Source: an uncultured Eubacteriales bacterium (lineage in GTDB: Bacteria > Bacillota > Clostridia > Oscillospirales > CAG-272). Taken from it: DNA of 64,000 nt. The stretch is from contig CAOKER010000001.1 in NCBI GenBank assembly GCA_948467545.1, forward strand, positions 1 to 64,000, written 5' to 3'. The notes beneath the pieces were generated by a model. That model made no database searches, was not told the DNA's origin, and worked only from the letters and a program-made list of their open reading frames with translations. This document shows, one piece after another, positions 44,935 to 53,560 of this stretch. The position numbers were made by a program, and so were the translations under genes. Positions within the stretch are counted from its first letter, which is position 1, and the number at the start of each line of letters is the position of its first letter.

Positions 44935-44962
44935 TTGAAAATGCCGTATTTTTTGGCATAAT
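44935..44962 (+). promoter_or_regulatory. Possible promoter for the MFS gene
   Basis: TTGAAA (44935-44940), a 16-bp spacer and CATAAT (44957-44962), about 33 bp before the start. Confidence 0.4.
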
Positions 44963-44995
44963 ACTTTTTGTTTTGAGGCAAAGGGGTTTTTACAT

Positions 44996-46207
44996 ATGAA
45001 AAATAATAAAAGTTACCGCGGCGCGGCCTGCGCGTGCTGTATCGGATGTATATGTCAGGCGGTTGCAGCTAATCTGCCTCCGCTTTTTTTTGTAATATTT
45101 TCGGAAATCTATAATCTAAGCGTATCGGAGCTTGCGGTAATTGTGCTGTGCGGTTTTACGGCGCAGATGGTATCCGATACATTTGCAGGCATGTTTTGTG
45201 ATAAAATCGGTGAGAAAACCTCAGGAATAATCGCACATATTTTTATTTTCTTCGGATTGATTTTGCTCGGGGTTCTTCCGGAGTTTGTTTCCGGTGAGTT
45301 TGTTTATCCGTGCCTGATAGCTGCTGTTTCCGTTACCCAAACGGGTGCGGGACTTATCGAGGTACTTGTAAATCCGCTTATGGATTCACTGCCCCGCGGA
45401 GAACATTCTTCTGCAATGAGGTTTAGTATTCTGCATTCTTTTTGCAGTATTGGTCAGGTTATGGTTATTATATTTACCTCTTTATCGCTGTGCTTTATTG
45501 ATGATAAAAACTGGAATTTGATACCTGTTGCATGGTCTTTGCTGCCTCTTATCAATTCAATATTTTTCTTTGTAGTTTCCCTTCCGGAAATTGGAGAAAA
45601 TATGGAGGATTACGAAGGAAAAAAAGAATACTCAGGAGCGGGAAAACGCGGAGGCCTGCTTCTCATACTTTTTATAATCGGATGCGGAGGAGCAGCCGAG
45701 CAGGGAATCGCACAATGGATTTCAGCATATGCGGAAAGAACATTGGGTATCTTCAAATTTGCCGGAGATCTTCTGGGACCGTGTGTCTTTGCCGCGCTTA
45801 TGGGAACCTCAAGAATTCTTTACGGAATATACGGAAAGCGGATTTCACTTTGCACGGCTCTGATTTTCAGCGGGAGCGGCGCGGCTGTGTGCTATATTAT
45901 TGCCGGTTTCTCCGGAATTCCGATTTTGTCGCTTACAGCGTGCAGCTTTACAGGTTTTTTTGTAGGACTTATGTGTCCCGGTGCCTTTGCTCTTGCCTCT
46001 CGTTTGTTCCCCGGAGGAGGAACAAAAATATCCGGAAAGCTTGCGCTTTTTGGAGACATAGGATGTGCGGTAGGTCCGTGGACGATTGGAGCTGTTTCCT
46101 CGAAAGCGGGTTTGAACATCGGATTTATGCTTGCATCACTTTATCCATTATTTTTCACTGCGGCAGTATTGTTTTATTTTTATATTTACAGCAAAAAGGG
46201 CAAATAA
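44996..46207 (+). CDS. MFS transporter
   Basis: This 403-residue protein has about twelve membrane helices and an MFS shape: the loop between helices 2 and 3 (DTFAGMFCDKIGEKTSG) carries a divergent motif A, and a charged central loop (about 205-220) separates the halves. Specificity is not evident; a sugar or organic-acid carrier is possible given the sugar genes that follow. The Shine-Dalgarno is AAGGGG, about 8 nt before ATG. Confidence 0.88.
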   Translation: MKNNKSYRGAACACCIGCICQAVAANLPPLFFVIFSEIYNLSVSELAVIVLCGFTAQMVSDTFAGMFCDKIGEKTSGIIAHIFIFFGLILLGVLPEFVSGEFVYPCLIAAVSVTQTGAGLIEVLVNPLMDSLPRGEHSSAMRFSILHSFCSIGQVMVIIFTSLSLCFIDDKNWNLIPVAWSLLPLINSIFFFVVSLPEIGENMEDYEGKKEYSGAGKRGGLLLILFIIGCGGAAEQGIAQWISAYAERTLGIFKFAGDLLGPCVFAALMGTSRILYGIYGKRISLCTALIFSGSGAAVCYIIAGFSGIPILSLTACSFTGFFVGLMCPGAFALASRLFPGGGTKISGKLALFGDIGCAVGPWTIGAVSSKAGLNIGFMLASLYPLFFTAAVLFYFYIYSKKGK

Positions 46208-46478
46208 AACCAATAATATTTTAACACTCTTCCATTATTATGTCAAGAAAAAATACTGACTTGAAATTGTTTAATTGCCGTCGCTTAATGAATAAAAGAG
46301 CAGTATTTTGCCGCAATTTGTCTATGGTGATAATACTTCCGATTTTGCCGATCGAAGCTGAAGATTTCTCTTTGTTCGGTTTGTATGTTATGTCGAATAT
46401 TTGTCGCTATGATGCTGTGATGACATTATCATTTAAATTTTATTACTTTCCATGAATCTTAAAATTTGTTTAATTGTA

Positions 46479-46507
46479 TTGAAATGTGTTTTTGAATGTG
46501 TTATACT
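46479..46507 (+). promoter_or_regulatory. Promoter for the isomerase/uxaC operon
   Basis: TTGAAA (46479-46484), 17 bp, TATACT (46502-46507). Both boxes and the spacing are the same as in the promoter of the other isomerase gene at 38934. Confidence 0.75.
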
Positions 46508-46547
46508 CAGGAAAAGAACCGGCATTGGGTAAACAAGGAAGTGATTT

Positions 46548-47399
46548 TTGCGGATGAACAATGGGATTTTTTGCTCTACCGGGGCGTACATAGGCTATGA
46601 AAATAATTATAATCCGGATCTTATACCGGTATACGGAAGTAAAATCCGTTGTGACGCTTTTGAATTTATGATTGTCAGTACGTGGGATGAGTCGCCCGAC
46701 AAGATAACCGAAAGGATTTGTAAGTCTCCGCTTGTATTTCGGATTCTTCACGCAGATAAGGACATAGGAAAACGTCTTTCCGACCATGATTCCGATGGGG
46801 CGTTTTCGCTTTTTATGCAAAGTCTTAAGTCAGCGGTCAATGTAGGCGCGGAAAAGTTGGTTCTTCACCTTTGGGGAGGTGTAAATTCCGACTGTGATAT
46901 TGAATACAATATCGGTCAGACAGAAAGGATGCTTTCCGCATGTCTTGAATTCGGAATTGAATTATGTATTGAAAATGTTCCGTGCAGATGCGGAGATCCG
47001 ATAGAACATTGGCGCAGACTTGCTGTGCGATATCCGGAAATCAGATTTGTATTTGATTCAAGATTTGCCGCGTTTGCCGACGAAATCAGTGCGGCAGGTG
47101 AAATATTTACGGTGCCTGAGCTTGCCGAACGCATTGTTCATATGCATATATCGGATTTTGTCGGTCCTCCTCACGATTTTAAAAAGCTGCGTCCTATTCC
47201 GCAGCCGGGGAAGGGAACAATAGATTTTGATAAGTTATTTTCCGTGCTTTCACCGATTTATGACGGAACAATTACCCTTGAATCACCGGCTCTTTATGAT
47301 TTCGGGAAGGTAGACACGGAGGAGCTTAATAATTCTCTTGACTATATCAGGAGCGGTATGAACTGTATAGACATTAAAAAGTCTGAGAAAGGAAATTAA
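46548..47399 (+). CDS. Sugar phosphate isomerase/epimerase (TIM barrel)
   Basis: This ~283-residue protein of the xylose-isomerase-like TIM-barrel family shows strand ends with ligand residues in LVLHLWGG, LCIENVPC, FVFDSRFAA and VHMHISDF and a final TITLESPA Glu. It lies just four bases before uxaC, so a role in hexuronate or related sugar use is likely. TTG 46548 has an AAGGA site 8 nt upstream, better placed than ATG 46554 (14 nt), so TTG is the probable start. Confidence 0.85.
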   Translation: MRMNNGIFCSTGAYIGYENNYNPDLIPVYGSKIRCDAFEFMIVSTWDESPDKITERICKSPLVFRILHADKDIGKRLSDHDSDGAFSLFMQSLKSAVNVGAEKLVLHLWGGVNSDCDIEYNIGQTERMLSACLEFGIELCIENVPCRCGDPIEHWRRLAVRYPEIRFVFDSRFAAFADEISAAGEIFTVPELAERIVHMHISDFVGPPHDFKKLRPIPQPGKGTIDFDKLFSVLSPIYDGTITLESPALYDFGKVDTEELNNSLDYIRSGMNCIDIKKSEKGN

Positions 47400-47403
47400 T
47401 ATT

Positions 47404-48819
47404 ATGAAAAAATTTATGGGCAAGGATTTTCTTTTGGATAATGAAACGGCAAAAATACTGTATCATAACTATGCTGAAAAGCTTCCTGTAATTGATTATC
47501 ACTGTCATGTGTCTCCGATGGAAATCGCAGAGGACAAGCGTTATGAAAATATAACCGAGCTTTGGTTAGGCGGAGATCATTATAAATGGAGGGCTATGCG
47601 TTCCTGCGGAGTCGATGAAAAATATATAACAGGTGACGCTTCGGATTATGAAAAGTTTAAAGCGTATGTTAATTGTATGCCAAAACTTATAGGTAATCCT
47701 CTTTATCATTGGTCGCACCTTGAACTCAGAAGATATTTTGGATATACGGGAATAATATGTGAAAAAAACTGCGATGAAATATGGCAGATTACAAGCGAAC
47801 GTCTCAAAAAGCCTTATATGAGCGTACGTAATATTATAAAGGCATCAAACGTAGATATAATATGTACTACAGATGATCCGACGGACACACTCGAATGGCA
47901 CGCTCAAATTGCTTCTGGCAGTGATTTTGATGTTAAAGTTTTTCCTGCCTTCAGACCTGATAAAGGCATTAATATCGACCGTGACGGCTGGCGGGATTAT
48001 ATTAATTTGCTTTCCGCCGTATCAGGGATTGAGATTACCGGGTTTGACTCGCTGAAAGATGCTTATAGGAACAGGATTTCTTATTTTGCGGAACATGGCT
48101 GTCATACGGCCGACCACGGAATTGACAATAAAGTTCCGTTTATTCCGGAGCGGAATATGAAGCATTTGGACGAGATTGTCAAATCGGCTCTTACTGTCGG
48201 AAAATGCATGGATTCCCGTGACGCAGAAATTTTCAAAACAGAAATGCACCGTTTTTTTGCAAGCGAATATACAACCCGCGGATGGGTTATGCAGATTCAC
48301 TACGGCGTATTGCGCAATTCCAACACGGCGATGTTTGAGAGGCTCGGAGCCGATTCCGGCTTTGATATAATTGACGGTCGTACAAGTACTCCGGAGCTTG
48401 CCGGACTGCTCGATTGGTTTGCCGAACGCGATGGTTTGCCGAGAACAATCCTGTATTCTATTAATCCTGCAGATAACGCGGCAATCGGAACGCTTCTCGG
48501 AGGCTTTCAGATGTCAGACGGTTCCGGTATGCCGAGAATTATGCAGGGAAGCGCGTGGTGGTTTAATGATAACAAACATGGTATGGAGGAGCAGATGGTA
48601 TCTCTCGCGAATTTGTCTGCTTTCGGATGCTTTACGGGTATGCTTACAGACAGCCGCAGTTTTCTCTCATATACGCGGCACGAATATTTTCGCAGAATTC
48701 TTTGCAATTTGATAGGCAATTGGGTGGAAAAAGGAGAATATCCGGCTGACATTGATTCACTGGCCGAGTTTGTGATGAATATTTGTTATAATAATGCGAA
48801 ACGTTATTTTGGCTTTTAA
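47404..48819 (+). CDS. uxaC: Glucuronate isomerase
   Basis: This 471-residue enzyme of the amidohydrolase superfamily interconverts D-glucuronate and D-fructuronate (also galacturonate/tagaturonate). The start KKFMGKDFLLDNETAKILY and the metal motif IDYHCHVSP are typical, and further conserved blocks (WHAQIASG, MQIHYGVLRN, GSAWWFND) are present at full length. It is second in an operon with the isomerase/epimerase. This implies growth on uronic acids from plant or host glycans. Confidence 0.97.
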   Translation: MKKFMGKDFLLDNETAKILYHNYAEKLPVIDYHCHVSPMEIAEDKRYENITELWLGGDHYKWRAMRSCGVDEKYITGDASDYEKFKAYVNCMPKLIGNPLYHWSHLELRRYFGYTGIICEKNCDEIWQITSERLKKPYMSVRNIIKASNVDIICTTDDPTDTLEWHAQIASGSDFDVKVFPAFRPDKGINIDRDGWRDYINLLSAVSGIEITGFDSLKDAYRNRISYFAEHGCHTADHGIDNKVPFIPERNMKHLDEIVKSALTVGKCMDSRDAEIFKTEMHRFFASEYTTRGWVMQIHYGVLRNSNTAMFERLGADSGFDIIDGRTSTPELAGLLDWFAERDGLPRTILYSINPADNAAIGTLLGGFQMSDGSGMPRIMQGSAWWFNDNKHGMEEQMVSLANLSAFGCFTGMLTDSRSFLSYTRHEYFRRILCNLIGNWVEKGEYPADIDSLAEFVMNICYNNAKRYFGF

Positions 48820-48870
48820 TAAAAAAACATATAATGCGGAGGTATATGTAGGTATATAATTATAAACAAG

Positions 48871-48902
48871 GTGTCCTTCGCCTCTGAGGAGGCGAGTTAC
48901 AC
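48871..48902. other. Small intergenic hairpin after uxaC
   Basis: CGCCTC (48879-48884) and GAGGCG (48889-48894) form a stem with outer GTGT/ACAC pairing. There is no T tract. The remaining sequence to 49030 is without a gene. Confidence 0.45.
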
Positions 48903-49030
48903 AGGATTTTCAGCGGCGGTATTATTCGCAGCTGAATCGTTTAATGGCGGCGTTTTTCGCTTTACTAAAGCGATGCTTTCCTTATATGCTTTTACCATGA
49001 ATTTAATTTGAAGGGATATGGACAAAATAA

Positions 49031-51751
49031 ATGATTGAAACAATTAATTTGTATAAGAAATATAAGCCTAAACGCGGGATTCCGGTTACGGCTATAAACG
49101 ATGTGTCGCTTAAATTTCCCGACCGCGGAATGGTGTTTCTGCTCGGAAAATCGGGAAGCGGTAAATCAACGCTTCTGAATCTTCTCGGCGGACTGGACAG
49201 ATATGACGGCGGCGAGATAATTATAAAGGGAGTATCGTCAAAGAATTTTTCACAGCAGTATTTTGATTCCTACCGTAATACATATGTCGGCTTTATATTT
49301 CAGGAATATAATATTCTTGACGAGTTTACTGTCGGAGCAAATATTGCTTTGGCGATTGAGCTTCAGGGAAAGCGCGCGACAAACGATCAGATTAATTCGA
49401 TTTTGCGTGAGGTCGATCTTGATGGGTACGGAAGCAGACGTCCCAACGAGCTTTCCGGAGGACAGAAGCAGCGCGTGGCGATTGCTCGTGCGCTTGTCAA
49501 GAATCCGGCGATAATTATGGCTGACGAGCCGACCGGAGCTCTCGATTCCAATACCGGAAAGCAGGTTTTTGATACGCTGAAAAGGCTTTCCTCCGATAAG
49601 CTGATTATATGTGTTTCTCATGACCGGGAATTCGCCGAACAGTATGCGGACCGTATAATCGAACTGTCTGACGGAAAAGTAATAGATGACGTTACTCTTG
49701 ATAATTCTGCACCTGCCGAGCAGAAGCTCAGCTTTAACGATAACGAGATAACCGTGCCTGCAGGATATGAGCTTACCGAAGAGGACAGGACTGCTATAAA
49801 CGAGTACATTCGTGCGATTCGTGACAAAGAATCACGGATTCTTGTTTCCGGAGGAGCTAAAAATAGATTTGCTAAGACGGATCAAAGTAAAATCGATTTG
49901 AAATCGGACGAAAAATTCGATTTGATCAAGTCAAAGCTTCCGATGAGAAATGCCGTAAAAATCGGAGCAAGCGGTATGAAGCACAAAAAATTCCGTCTGG
50001 TATTTACAATATTTCTCTCGGTTGTGGCGTTTTCGCTTTTCGGTCTTGCCGATACGTTTGGATCATACGATAATATATCGGCTTGTACGGAATCTATTTT
50101 AGATACCGGAGTCCGTTTTGCTTCCTTTTCAAGAAGTGAAAAAAAGTATTATGATGACGATGATACACAATACTATTATTATTCTACAGAACTTGATGAC
50201 GATGATATTTCGGAAATTAAGAAAAATACCGGGGTCGATGTAACCGGAGTATACTGTCCTTCGTTTTTAACCCTTTCTTTGAAAGAATATTATAATGGAG
50301 AGGTGTCCCTGACAGACAGTGATTATGATATTTATTCGTCATATCTCAGCGGTTTTGCCGAAATGACGCAGGAGAATATTGACGCTATGGGCTACAAGCT
50401 GGTTGCGGGAGAGCTTCCGAGGGGAGATAAGGATGAAATAGCAATAAGTTTATATGTTGCTCAAACGTTCTTGAAAGCAGGGCTTTTGTCCGAGGACGGG
50501 AGCTATGCTTCTGTCGACAGTCCCGCATCACTTGTAGGCTATGAATTTTCGTTCGGAGATAAAAGCTATAAGGTAACCGGAATAATTGATACAAAGCTTG
50601 ATTTTGACCGTTATCTCCCGCTTACAGAGGATGTTAAATATAATACGGTTACAGATAATCTGATAGATTATGTATTATACAATGAATTTAATTATGAGAG
50701 GAACTTCAGCTTTTGTAATACTGCTATAGTCGGAGCAGGATTTATCAACAGAATGATTGAACAGCTTCCGTCTTTTAAGTATATTAATAACGGACATATG
50801 TCTTTATACAGTGAATCTGACGATTTATATTTAAATGTCAGCTATGCCGCAAAGCTTTCCCAGATTGACGAATCATATATTGAATGGCTTGACGGTAAGC
50901 CGCGTACAGAGCTCGGTGAGAAAGAAATTATTATATCGCTTTGTATGCTGGATGGATATACTTCATATGGAATGGAGAATTACAGTTTTACTGCAAATTC
51001 TATGAACGGAGTTGACATTGACTCGCTTTACGAGAGTATTTTTGATTTAGACTGGTATCAGTCTCCCGGAACTTATGATACGGAAAACGGCTGGAAGATT
51101 GTAGGAATAATTAAGAACGAAGGAAAATACGAAAATATATATGATTCCGCGGTTTTACCCGACAGTATGTATTCTAAGTTTGTCACCGGTACCGGGTTAT
51201 ATTCCTTCGCCGTGGGAGCAATGCCTGAAAACCGCAGCGATATAAAAAATATTGTCGATTATTCTTACAGAGAAGATGATGTAAGATATGATCTTCAGAA
51301 TTCCGTTACCTATGAGCTTAACATGGTAAACGAGGCCTTGGAGATTTTTTCAAAGGTATTTTTGTATGTGGGAATCGGTTTTGCCGTTTTTGCCTCGCTG
51401 ATGTTTGCTAACTTTATTGGAACAAGTATTTCTTACAAGAGGCGTGAAATCGGAATTCTTCGTGCCATCGGCTCGCGTTCAAGCGATGTTTTCAGAATAT
51501 TCTTTTCAGAAAGCTTTATTATAGCTATGATTAACTTTCTTTTGTCATCCGCAGGAACAATTGCGGCGACGATGTTTATCAATTTTAAGATAAGAGAATC
51601 TTACGGAATTCTTATTACAGTACTTAATTTTGGTCTCAGACAGCTTTTGCTTATTTTCGCCGTTGCCGTTGCAGTGGCCTTTGTTGCGTCTTTTATACCG
51701 GTTATGAAGATTGCTTCAAAGCGTCCTATAGACGCTATCAGGAATAAATAG
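49031..51751 (+). CDS. ABC transporter, ATPase fused to FtsX-type permease
   Basis: This single 906-residue chain contains a MacB/LolD-like ATPase (1-215) with Walker A GKSGSGKST (about 37-45), signature LSGGQKQR and Walker B MADEPTGALD. A linker to ~320 and a first membrane helix (about 327-345) follow, then a large external domain (about 346-775) rich in Asp and Tyr, and three C-terminal helices (about 780-900) of the FtsX family. The arrangement is typical of Firmicute antimicrobial-peptide or lipoprotein exporters and mechanotransmitters. Here the fusion takes the place of separate genes. No two-component genes adjoin it. Confidence 0.9.
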   Translation: MIETINLYKKYKPKRGIPVTAINDVSLKFPDRGMVFLLGKSGSGKSTLLNLLGGLDRYDGGEIIIKGVSSKNFSQQYFDSYRNTYVGFIFQEYNILDEFTVGANIALAIELQGKRATNDQINSILREVDLDGYGSRRPNELSGGQKQRVAIARALVKNPAIIMADEPTGALDSNTGKQVFDTLKRLSSDKLIICVSHDREFAEQYADRIIELSDGKVIDDVTLDNSAPAEQKLSFNDNEITVPAGYELTEEDRTAINEYIRAIRDKESRILVSGGAKNRFAKTDQSKIDLKSDEKFDLIKSKLPMRNAVKIGASGMKHKKFRLVFTIFLSVVAFSLFGLADTFGSYDNISACTESILDTGVRFASFSRSEKKYYDDDDTQYYYYSTELDDDDISEIKKNTGVDVTGVYCPSFLTLSLKEYYNGEVSLTDSDYDIYSSYLSGFAEMTQENIDAMGYKLVAGELPRGDKDEIAISLYVAQTFLKAGLLSEDGSYASVDSPASLVGYEFSFGDKSYKVTGIIDTKLDFDRYLPLTEDVKYNTVTDNLIDYVLYNEFNYERNFSFCNTAIVGAGFINRMIEQLPSFKYINNGHMSLYSESDDLYLNVSYAAKLSQIDESYIEWLDGKPRTELGEKEIIISLCMLDGYTSYGMENYSFTANSMNGVDIDSLYESIFDLDWYQSPGTYDTENGWKIVGIIKNEGKYENIYDSAVLPDSMYSKFVTGTGLYSFAVGAMPENRSDIKNIVDYSYREDDVRYDLQNSVTYELNMVNEALEIFSKVFLYVGIGFAVFASLMFANFIGTSISYKRREIGILRAIGSRSSDVFRIFFSESFIIAMINFLLSSAGTIAATMFINFKIRESYGILITVLNFGLRQLLLIFAVAVAVAFVASFIPVMKIASKRPIDAIRNK

Positions 51752-51766
51752 CATAAAAAGACAGAA

Positions 51767-51808
51767 AACAGGAAGTCTGCGCGCAGTCTTGCGGACTCCT
51801 GTTTTTTT
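51767..51808 (+). terminator. Terminator after the fused ABC gene
   Basis: AACAGGAAGTCTGC pairs with GCGGACTCCTGTT, with an 11-nt loop, followed by TTTTTTTATT. Confidence 0.85.
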
Positions 51809-52042
51809 ATTAGATGTAACAAAATTGAGATGCTACCGCCGTATTATGGCTGCCGCCAAGCTGTACGGCTCTCAGATGGCGAATGTCAAAATATTCGGTG
51901 ATTCGGTGGCAGGGCATTGAAATCTGTGGATGATGTGTCTTTTGATTCATTTTGTTTGCTGTTCAATCTGTCGTAAAAACAAATGCTTATTTGCCTCATA
52001 ACCGTTTTCGGTCCTTTAGAAATTATGTATTCTTGAACGATG

Positions 52043-52071
52043 TTGACATAAATAAATATTTATGATATTAT
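52043..52071 (+). promoter_or_regulatory. Promoter for the small membrane protein
   Basis: TTGACA (52043-52048), 17 bp, TATTAT (52066-52071), with TGA before the -10. The stretch 51809-52042 before it holds no gene. Confidence 0.75.
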
Positions 52072-52112
52072 TCATATGATAACGTCGCAGTCAGATTAAG
52101 GAATGGATTTAT

Positions 52113-52331
52113 ATGAAGAGAGAAAATCTATATAAGTTCTTATATTTTATTGATATATTGCTTGTCATAGGCTTTTGTATAAGACTGGTGTCCGATTATT
52201 ACAAGTATAAAAAGGAAGTATATTCAGCTCCCTTTTATATTTTTATTTGCGTAAGGGCAATAGAGTTTTTGATCGCGGCTCTTATAGTTTTTGCAGCGGC
52301 GAGGATATTAAAGAAACGTACAAAAAAATAA
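52113..52331 (+). CDS. Small two-helix membrane protein
   Basis: This 72-residue protein has two membrane helices (about 8-27 and 42-64), a short Lys/Tyr loop and a basic end. The function is unknown. AAGGA lies 10 nt before the ATG and a strong promoter is just upstream. Its stop codon overlaps the T tract of the opposing tRNA terminator. Confidence 0.65.
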   Translation: MKRENLYKFLYFIDILLVIGFCIRLVSDYYKYKKEVYSAPFYIFICVRAIEFLIAALIVFAAARILKKRTKK

Positions 52332-52368
52332 AAAATCCGGAGCAGGCGATGAACCGTCTGCTCCGGAT
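52322..52368 (-). terminator. Terminator of tRNA-Thr
   Basis: A 12-bp stem (AATCCGGAGCAG at 52334-52345 with 52358-52369) is followed on the minus strand by TTTTTATTTTTTTG. The stem starts on the last base of the tRNA CCA end. Confidence 0.85.
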
Positions 52369-52443
52369 TGGAGCTAGTGGTGGGGATTGAACCCACGACC
52401 TGCTGATTACGAATCAGCTGCTCTACCACTGAGCCACACTAGC
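52369..52443 (-). tRNA. tRNA-Thr (anticodon CGT)
   Basis: A full 75-nt cloverleaf reads on the minus strand: acceptor GCTAGTG/CACTAGC, D-arm GCTC-AGTGGTA-GAGC, anticodon stem GCTGA/TCAGC with loop TTCGTAA giving anticodon CGT, and T-arm GTGGG-TTCAATC-CCCAC. The 3' TCCA is encoded. CGT reads the threonine codon ACG. Confidence 0.95.
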
Positions 52444-52472
52444 GCGGATTATTTATTTTCGGATGTTCCTTT

Positions 52473-52500
52473 ATTATAGCATAATTTTATAATTTGTCAA
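52473..52500 (-). promoter_or_regulatory. Consensus promoter for tRNA-Thr
   Basis: On the minus strand TTGACA (52500-52495), 16 bp, TATAAT (52478-52473), with TGC before the -10. Both boxes are perfect. Confidence 0.85.
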
Positions 52501-52518
52501 GAGTTTTTTGGTACTTAT

Positions 52519-53382
52519 ATGAATTTTATGAATTTAACCAACATAAGCGAAATAAAAAAAATAATGGAAAAACACGGTTTGCAGTTTCAAAAACAGTTCG
52601 GACAGAATTTTCTTATAAATCCTGCAATTCCGGGAAAAATTGCTGACGAGGCAGGGAAATATGTGCTTGAAATCGGTCCCGGAATCGGAACACTGACACG
52701 GGAGCTGTGCATGCGTGCTGAGAAGGTGGCTGCCGTGGAAATCGACCGCGGACTTATACCGGTACTTGATGAGACCCTTGCCGACTTTGATAATGTAGAG
52801 GTAATATGCGAAGATATAATGAGACTTAGCATTGCTGATTTTATTAATGATAGGTTCGGAGGAGAGAGAATTACAGTCTGCGCAAATCTGCCGTATTATA
52901 TTACTACTCCTTTGATAATGCTTTTGCTTGAATCCGGAGCTCCGATTGACAAAATTACCGTAATGGTTCAGAAAGAGGTTGCCCAGAGATTTTCGGCGAA
53001 TCCCGGAACTCCGCAGTACGGAGCTGTAACTGCTTCTGTCGCCTGGTATGGTTCCGTAAAAAAACTGTTTGATGTTCCTGCCGGAAATTTTATTCCTCGG
53101 CCTAAGGTGGATTCTTCCGTTATTCAAATCTCTGTGGGCGACGGACTTCGCGGTTCGGAATCGGTTAATGATGAAAAACTTTTATTTCGTGTGATTTCAG
53201 CCGCATTTGCTCAGAGAAGAAAAACGCTTGTGAATGCTTTATCTTTTGAATTTCCGAACGTTTCAAAAGAGAGAATTTCGGAAATTGTTTCGGAGTGCGG
53301 ATTTGTGCCGGGAATTCGCGGAGAAAAACTATCTGTCGGTGATTTTTTAAAGATTTCCGACAAATTGTCAGGTGAGCTTTGA
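52519..53382 (+). CDS. rsmA: 16S rRNA (adenine1518/1519-N6)-dimethyltransferase
   Basis: This 287-residue RsmA (KsgA) dimethylates two adenosines in helix 45 of 16S rRNA using S-adenosylmethionine. The opening FGQNFL, SAM-binding EIGPGIGTLT, VEIDRG and the catalytic NLPYYITTP motif are all present; a C-terminal helical domain contains QRRKTL. The start ATG 52519 has no strong Shine-Dalgarno; ATG 52528 is an alternative. Transcription must start within the ~75 bp that it shares with the divergent tRNA-Thr promoter. Confidence 0.97.
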   Translation: MNFMNLTNISEIKKIMEKHGLQFQKQFGQNFLINPAIPGKIADEAGKYVLEIGPGIGTLTRELCMRAEKVAAVEIDRGLIPVLDETLADFDNVEVICEDIMRLSIADFINDRFGGERITVCANLPYYITTPLIMLLLESGAPIDKITVMVQKEVAQRFSANPGTPQYGAVTASVAWYGSVKKLFDVPAGNFIPRPKVDSSVIQISVGDGLRGSESVNDEKLLFRVISAAFAQRRKTLVNALSFEFPNVSKERISEIVSECGFVPGIRGEKLSVGDFLKISDKLSGEL

Positions 53383-53489
53383 ATTTTCAGTATTTACTTT
53401 CAGCATGATTTTTGCAGGATTGTAAATGAAAAAATTCAATTGTATTTATTAACACGATGTTAATTTCAAGTCTTTTTTACTTATATGCC

Positions 53490-53518
53490 TTGATTTTTCC
53501 ATAGTTATGTAGTATGAT
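53490..53518 (+). promoter_or_regulatory. Promoter for pckG
   Basis: TTGATT (53490-53495), 17 bp, TATGAT (53513-53518), about 43 bp before ATG 53561. Confidence 0.65.
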
Positions 53519-53560
53519 AATTCTGGTTTGGAAAAAATATTTGAGAGGAGTTTACGGAAC

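Noticed and set aside
44745-44981. 78-codon minus-strand frame upstream of the metal permease
   Set aside because: There is no ribosome binding site, the composition is not protein-like, and it covers the probable promoter region of the MFS gene.
46240-46455. 71-codon plus-strand frame
   Set aside because: There is no Shine-Dalgarno and no recognisable sequence; it is treated as spacer.
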